From Pseudomonas fluorescens (GTDB lineage: Bacteria > Pseudomonadota > Gammaproteobacteria > Pseudomonadales > Pseudomonadaceae): a stretch of 64,000 nt of DNA. A model generated the notes under the pieces. That model did no database searches. It saw nothing but the letters and a program-made list of their open reading frames with translations, and had not been told where the DNA came from. A program made the position numbers and the translations under genes. Of this stretch, positions 63,659 through 64,000 are shown in pieces (the first letter of the stretch is position 1; every line of letters starts with the position of its first letter). The DNA lies in contig NZ_CP015637.1 in NCBI RefSeq assembly GCF_001708445.1, positions 6,573,001 to 6,637,000 on the forward strand. The letters run 5' to 3'.

Positions 63659-64000
63659 GTTACTGGGCGCCTGTGTGGCGCTGACCTTGGCTTCGATGGC
63701 CTGGGCCGATGAAGCGAGTGACAAGCTCGACAACCCCAAGCCGTTGCCCGACGACGTCAGCCTGCCGTTGCCGTGCGAAGGCAATATGGTGTTCCGCTAC
63801 GCCTACGTATTGGCCCAGGGCACCCTGGACGACCGCGAGATCAGCCTTGGTTACCCGTTTGCCGAAGGCGAGGCGGGCTATCAGCAGTCGTTTATCTCCG
63901 GCTATCGCCGCGACTTCATCAACGGCCAATTCACCCTCAAGGACTTGCCGAAAGACTGGAACAAAGTCATCGCACCGTTGATGCCCAAGACCGACGCCAA
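63651..64000 (+). CDS. tagR: T6SS regulator TagR, N-terminal part (runs off window)
   Basis: A partial gene with 116 complete codons before the window ends. The ATG at 63651 overlaps the tagS stop by eight bases and has a GAAGGAATCAGAG ribosome site. The product begins with a signal peptide (MYKLLGACVALTLASMAWA), so it is periplasmic. TagR proteins carry a formylglycine-generating-enzyme-like (SUMF1) domain that binds the periplasmic part of PpkA; that domain would lie mostly beyond the window. The name rests on signal peptide, gene order and the early motif GNMVFRYAYVLAQGTLDDRE. Confidence 0.82.
   Translation, partial: MYKLLGACVALTLASMAWADEASDKLDNPKPLPDDVSLPLPCEGNMVFRYAYVLAQGTLDDREISLGYPFAEGEAGYQQSFISGYRRDFINGQFTLKDLPKDWNKVIAPLMPKTDA

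Overview
The window reads as chromosomal DNA of a Pseudomonas of the P. fluorescens group. It is GC-rich, its genes are strongly codon-biased (many long antisense shadow frames), and gene order follows the pseudomonad aspA / purEK / pst-pho / ubiAC / rubredoxin region. Intergenic gaps carry REP/REPIN palindromes of the GTGGGAGGGGGCTTGCCCCCGAT and TGTAGGAGCGAGCTTGCTCG types that are typical of this group. No rRNA, tRNA, CRISPR array or insertion sequence was seen.

Region 1 (1-9274) is housekeeping: the 5' end of an alanine/glycine:cation symporter, aspA with a divergent LysR regulator, purEK behind a leader with an intrinsic terminator, a small GlsB/YeaQ membrane protein, a DUF3299 exported protein, a hexose-6-phosphate mutarotase, an acyl-CoA thioesterase and an MFS transporter.

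Region 2 (9275-26257) is the phosphate regulon and its neighbours: pstS and pstCAB-phoU, each with its own Pho box, a response regulator with a PilZ-like tail, an M23 peptidase, a CNNM/CBS membrane protein and phoBR. The phoB promoter seems to overlap a face-to-face Pho-box promoter for a small exported COG4315-type protein. Then come ubiCA, a rubredoxin and its reductase, and an HU-family gene.

Region 3 (26277-64000) is a complete type VI secretion system (T6SS) related in gene content to the P. aeruginosa H1-T6SS. The leftward unit is tssA-tssB-tssC-hcp-tssE-tssF-tssG-clpV-vgrG-eag, followed by two tandem rhs effector genes, each with a downstream immunity gene. The rightward unit is fha-tssJ-tssK-tssL-tssM-tagF-pppA-ppkA-tagT-tagS-tagR, which supplies the membrane complex, the baseplate protein TssK and the threonine phosphorylation control pathway; tagR runs off the window. 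A sigma-54-type promoter candidate lies in front of tssA.

The most interesting cargo is the effector module. Both Rhs proteins have a prePAAR/PAAR head and an Rhs cage, but their C-terminal toxins are unrelated. One is a deaminase-like domain with HAE and CxxC motifs, paired with a poorly characterised putative immunity protein. The other is a GHH-type HNH/EndoVII nuclease paired with a SUKH (SMI1/KNR4) immunity protein. There is one Eag chaperone for the two effectors.
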